NCBI GenBank assembly: GCA_030829925.1
Contig: JAURNZ010000032.1
Coordinates: 1-9,104 of the forward strand
Source of the DNA: Gammaproteobacteria bacterium
GTDB lineage: Bacteria; Pseudomonadota; Gammaproteobacteria; Comchoanobacterales; Comchoanobacteraceae
Direction of reading: 5' to 3'
DNA length: 9,104 bases
Shown piece by piece: positions 6,382 to 9,104 of the stretch. A model generated the notes under the pieces. The model was not told where the DNA came from. It searched no databases and saw only the letters and a list, made by a program, of their open reading frames with translations. Each line of letters starts with the position of its first letter. Position 1 is the first letter of the stretch. The position numbers were made by a program, and so were the translations under genes.

Positions 6382-7665
6382 ATGAACGAAAAAAAAATTA
6401 TAGATATCAATCAAATAAAAAGCTTGTCATTGCCAAAGCTTCATGAGCTTGCTCAAGAATGTGGGATTGATAATTTACGCCAAAGAAAATCGGAGCTGGT
6501 TTTCAGCTATTTGAAAAAAATGGCCAAAGCCAATCAGGATGCAGAGTTTCAGGCGGAAGGTGTCCTTGACATTATGCAAGATGGATATGGTTTTTTACGT
6601 TCAGAAATGAATTCTTATCGAAGTGAGCCAGATGATATTTATGTCTCACCAAACCAAATTAAACGTTTCTCTTTGAAAACTGGGGATGTTGTTTGTGGAA
6701 AGATTAGGCCTCCTAAAGATAATGAGCGCTATTTTGCATTGTCTCAGGTCATCTCTTGTGGTGGCTTGCCGCCAGAAAAAAATCGATTTAAAGTTGATTT
6801 TGAGAGTTTGACGCCTTTGTTCCCAGATGAAAGAATTATGTTGCCGAGAGACAATGGTAGTAGTGAAAGTATCACAACGCGAGCGATTGATTTAATTGCA
6901 CCCATTGGGAAAGGTCAAAGAGCACTTATTGTTGCCCCACCAAAAGCAGGGAAAACATTGTTAATGCAGGCTATGGCTCACTCAATTCTTGCTAATCACC
7001 CTGAGTGTTATTTAATAGCCTTGGGTATTGATGAGCGTCCAGAAGAAGTGACTGAAATGCGTCGTTCAATTAATGCCGAAGTTGTTGCTAGTACGTTTGA
7101 TGAATCTGCTCAAAGACATGTTCAAGTAGCTGAAATGGTTATCGCTAAAGCAAAAAGAATGGTTGAAGCTAAAAAAGATGTTATCATCATTCTTGACTCG
7201 CTAACTCGTTTAGCAAGGGCTTATAACACTGTCACACCATCTTCCGGTAAAGTATTAACTGGTGGTGTGGATGCAAATGCATTACAAAGACCCCGACGGT
7301 TCTTTAGTGCTGCAAGAAACATTGAAGAGGGTGGAAGTTTAACCATTGTTGCAACTTGCTTGGTTGAAACAGGTTCAAAAATGGATGATATCATTTACGA
7401 AGAGTTTAAAGGAACTGGTAACAGTGAGATCCATTTAAGTCGATCCATTGCACAAAAGCATTTATACCCTGCCTTAAATGTTAAGACTTCAGGGACTAGA
7501 CGCGAAGAACTCATTACGTCAGATGATGAGCTCAAGAAAATGCTTGTGTTGCGTAAATACTTGCAAACAATGGAAGATGCGCAATCAATCGAGTTTTTAA
7601 TCGATAGGCTAAAGTCAACGCAAAACAATAAAGAATTTTTTGAAGCCATGCGTGGCGATAAGTAG
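6382..7665 (+). CDS. rho: Transcription termination factor Rho
   Basis: Rho is the hexameric RNA-dependent ATPase that loads on C-rich nascent RNA and ends transcription. From the ATG at 6382 the product is 427 residues, close to the 419 of E. coli. In order it has an N-terminal helical domain, the RNA-binding RNP1-like GYGFLR (68-73), Walker A PPKAGKT (186-192), Walker B DVIIILDS (266-273), the Q-loop SSGKVLTGGVD (287-297), the R-loop KGTGN (343-347) and SGTR with the likely arginine finger. Nothing essential is missing. The start is uncertain: ATG 6370 or TTG 6364 would add 4 or 6 residues. I prefer 6382 because it aligns with known N-termini and GGA (6372-6374) is 7 bases upstream, although AAAAGGA runs almost into the ATG. 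An A9 run (6389-6397) lies right after the start. It is probably transcribed with trxA. Confidence 0.98.
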   Translation: MNEKKIIDINQIKSLSLPKLHELAQECGIDNLRQRKSELVFSYLKKMAKANQDAEFQAEGVLDIMQDGYGFLRSEMNSYRSEPDDIYVSPNQIKRFSLKTGDVVCGKIRPPKDNERYFALSQVISCGGLPPEKNRFKVDFESLTPLFPDERIMLPRDNGSSESITTRAIDLIAPIGKGQRALIVAPPKAGKTLLMQAMAHSILANHPECYLIALGIDERPEEVTEMRRSINAEVVASTFDESAQRHVQVAEMVIAKAKRMVEAKKDVIIILDSLTRLARAYNTVTPSSGKVLTGGVDANALQRPRRFFSAARNIEEGGSLTIVATCLVETGSKMDDIIYEEFKGTGNSEIHLSRSIAQKHLYPALNVKTSGTRREELITSDDELKKMLVLRKYLQTMEDAQSIEFLIDRLKSTQNNKEFFEAMRGDK

Positions 7666-7673
7666 TTTTTTTT
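7645..7673 (+). other. Weak stem and T8 tract at the rho-cysS junction
   Basis: GCCA (7645-7648) and TGGC (7653-7656) can pair around a 4-base loop. After nine further bases, including the rho stop codon, comes T8 (7666-7673), which touches the cysS ATG. The 4-bp stem and 9-base gap make a strong intrinsic terminator unlikely. The T run replaces any Shine-Dalgarno for cysS. Confidence 0.3.
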
Positions 7674-9023
7674 ATGATGGATGTTAAGTTTCACAATACT
7701 TTAACCGCCAAAAAAGAGCCTTTTATTCCAGTTGATGACAAGCATATAAAAATTTATGTATGTGGTCCAACTGTGTATGCACGGCCGCACATTGGTAATG
7801 CAAGGCCTAGGATTGTATTTGATCTTCTAGCCCGATTTTTAAAGGTTATTTATCCAAAAGTCACCTATGTCAGTAATATTACTGACATCGATGACAAGAT
7901 CAACGATGCTGCTCTGAAGTCTGGTAAATCGATTCAAGACATTACAAATTTGTATCGCAGGCATTTTGATGAGGATATGGCAGCATTGAATTGTTTGAAG
8001 CCAGACATAGAGCCTACGGTTACTGATAACATTGATTGTATCATTGAGACCATTCAAAACATTATAGATAAAGATCATGCTTATGTAGCTGAGGATCATG
8101 TTTTATTTGCTGTAGATTCTTTTTCTGACTATGGGAAGTTGTCAGGGCGAACTTTAGAAGATCAAAAAGCGGGTGCAAGGGTTGCTGTTGCCGATTTTAA
8201 AAAGCATCCTGGTGATTTCGTACTGTGGAAGCCTTCTACTGGTCATGAGCCAGGTTGGGAAAGTCCATGGGGTTTTGGTAGACCGGGTTGGCATATTGAA
8301 TGTACAGCAAATATTATTCGACATCTTGGGATGCCGATTGATATTCATGCAGGTGGTACTGATTTAGTATTTCCGCATCATGAAAATGAACTGGCACAAG
8401 GTGAATGCTGTAGTGATGTTAAACTATTTAGTAAATACTGGATGCATAATGGTTTTATCAATGTTAATAGTGAAAAAATGTCTAAATCAATTGGTAATAT
8501 TTTATTGATTGAAGATTTACTTGAAACTGCATCTGGAGAAGCCATTCGTCTAGCTATTTTATCTACACATTATCGCCAGCCAATTGATTGGCGTGATGAT
8601 ACATTGACACAAGCAACAGCTAATTTAAACAAAATACATGTCGCATTGAGTCAGTTTCCAATTGACGCTGAACAAGTTTTAGATATCCATTTATTTCATA
8701 CTTTAGCGGATGATTTAAATACGCCACTTATGTTGACTGAAATCTATCAGCTTTGTAAAAAAGTTATGTCTGGAGATGCTAAAGCACATAAATCATTGGT
8801 TGCTATGACACATATGCTTGGCCTTGGTTTGCAGTCTTTAGATAAAAAAGTGACTATTTCTGAAGAATTATTAGCCGAAGTAGAGGCGTTGATTACAAAA
8901 AGAAAACAAGCCAAATTAGATAAAAATTATCAATTGGCTGATGATATTCGCCAAGACCTTACAAGTCGAGGTATTGAAATTCAAGATAAGGGTAGTGAAA
9001 CAACCTGGTCATGGAAAAAATAA
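7674..9023 (+). CDS. cysS: Cysteinyl-tRNA synthetase
   Basis: This class I aminoacyl-tRNA synthetase charges tRNA-Cys with cysteine in the cytoplasm. It is 449 residues, normal for the bacterial family. Visible features are YVCGPTVY with zinc ligand Cys30, the HIGH-type motif HIGN (39-42), SNITDIDDK, GRPGWHIECTA with zinc ligand Cys210 and a tryptophan in the cysteine pocket (206), FPHHENE with His235 and Glu239 completing the zinc site, and KMSKS (268-272). The C-terminal helical tRNA-binding region ends in TTWSWKK. All catalytic parts are present. The start is ATG 7674 or the adjacent ATG 7677. Neither has a Shine-Dalgarno, and a T8 run lies directly upstream. It starts 8 bases after rho, suggesting co-transcription with trxA-rho. 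Its last 13 bases overlap the start of the next gene. Confidence 0.98.
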   Translation: MMDVKFHNTLTAKKEPFIPVDDKHIKIYVCGPTVYARPHIGNARPRIVFDLLARFLKVIYPKVTYVSNITDIDDKINDAALKSGKSIQDITNLYRRHFDEDMAALNCLKPDIEPTVTDNIDCIIETIQNIIDKDHAYVAEDHVLFAVDSFSDYGKLSGRTLEDQKAGARVAVADFKKHPGDFVLWKPSTGHEPGWESPWGFGRPGWHIECTANIIRHLGMPIDIHAGGTDLVFPHHENELAQGECCSDVKLFSKYWMHNGFINVNSEKMSKSIGNILLIEDLLETASGEAIRLAILSTHYRQPIDWRDDTLTQATANLNKIHVALSQFPIDAEQVLDIHLFHTLADDLNTPLMLTEIYQLCKKVMSGDAKAHKSLVAMTHMLGLGLQSLDKKVTISEELLAEVEALITKRKQAKLDKNYQLADDIRQDLTSRGIEIQDKGSETTWSWKK

Positions 9024-9104
9024 GACAGTGCTTTTTGTTGTTATTGTTTAGTCAGGCGTTCGCAACCTTGAGCTGCGATGAGTTGCCTGGTATCTGGTGG
9101 GGAC
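9011..9104 (+). CDS. N-terminus of an unidentified secreted protein (3' end outside window)
   Basis: An ATG inside the end of cysS opens a frame that stays open to the edge of the window. The 31 visible residues begin MEKIRQ, then a leucine-rich hydrophobic core, then SQAFA, a good signal peptidase I site (Ala-x-Ala) around residue 18. The presumed mature start is TLSCDELPGIWWG. The cysteine at 22 does not fit the lipobox well (Thr-Leu-Ser before it), so Sec export rather than a lipoprotein is likelier. No clear Shine-Dalgarno is seen, and translation may depend on ribosomes finishing cysS 13 bases downstream. Too little is visible to name a family. Confidence 0.65.
   Translation, partial: MEKIRQCFLLLLFSQAFATLSCDELPGIWWG

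Noticed and set aside
8173..8367. Plus-strand 64-codon frame inside cysS
   Set aside because: It is an alternative frame of a conserved catalytic segment of cysS and has no supporting start signal.

Overview
This AT-rich window (roughly 60% A+T by eye) reads as an ordinary chromosomal stretch of a gammaproteobacterium. It uses the standard bacterial code: TAA, TAG and TGA all end genes. The adjacent trxA-rho pair is a familiar gammaproteobacterial order. The protein sequences, an M16C PreP-like protease, an ATP-type PEP carboxykinase and small secreted proteins beside housekeeping genes would suit a Legionella/Coxiella-like lineage. That placement is inference from a by-eye reading, not a phylogeny.

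Layout. Bases 2-2014 (+) hold the C-terminal two thirds of a presequence-protease-like M16C peptidase, cut by the window edge. It converges on, and overlaps by 4 bp, a minus-strand pair: a single-domain rhodanese (2011-2337) and upstream of it a degenerate MobA-like nucleotidyltransferase-fold protein (2377-2892). A short divergent promoter region (about 2893-2986) separates this pair from a plus-strand series that fills the rest of the window: a small secreted four-cysteine protein (2987-3457), pckA (3526-5085), proC (5082-5900, overlapping pckA by 4 bp from a TTG start), trxA (6045-6362), rho (6382-7665), cysS (7674-9023) and the first 31 codons of another secreted protein (from 9011, cut by the edge).

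How the genes fit together. pckA and proC look translationally coupled and connect gluconeogenesis with proline synthesis. trxA, rho and cysS lie almost end to end and are probably co-transcribed. A good sigma70-like promoter (TTGACA, 18-base spacer, TATAGT) starts inside the proC stop codon. It would give trxA a leader of about 110 bases with several dyad symmetries and a possible 24-codon leader ORF ending on the trxA ribosome binding site. The gene-free stretches are all short, the longest being 5901-6044.

I see no mobile element, CRISPR array, tRNA, rRNA or defence module. Nothing here amounts to a clearly new system. The points most worth a second look are the 5901-6044 regulatory region, the motif-poor MobA-like protein beside a rhodanese, the unrecognised secreted proteins, and several unusual translation starts.
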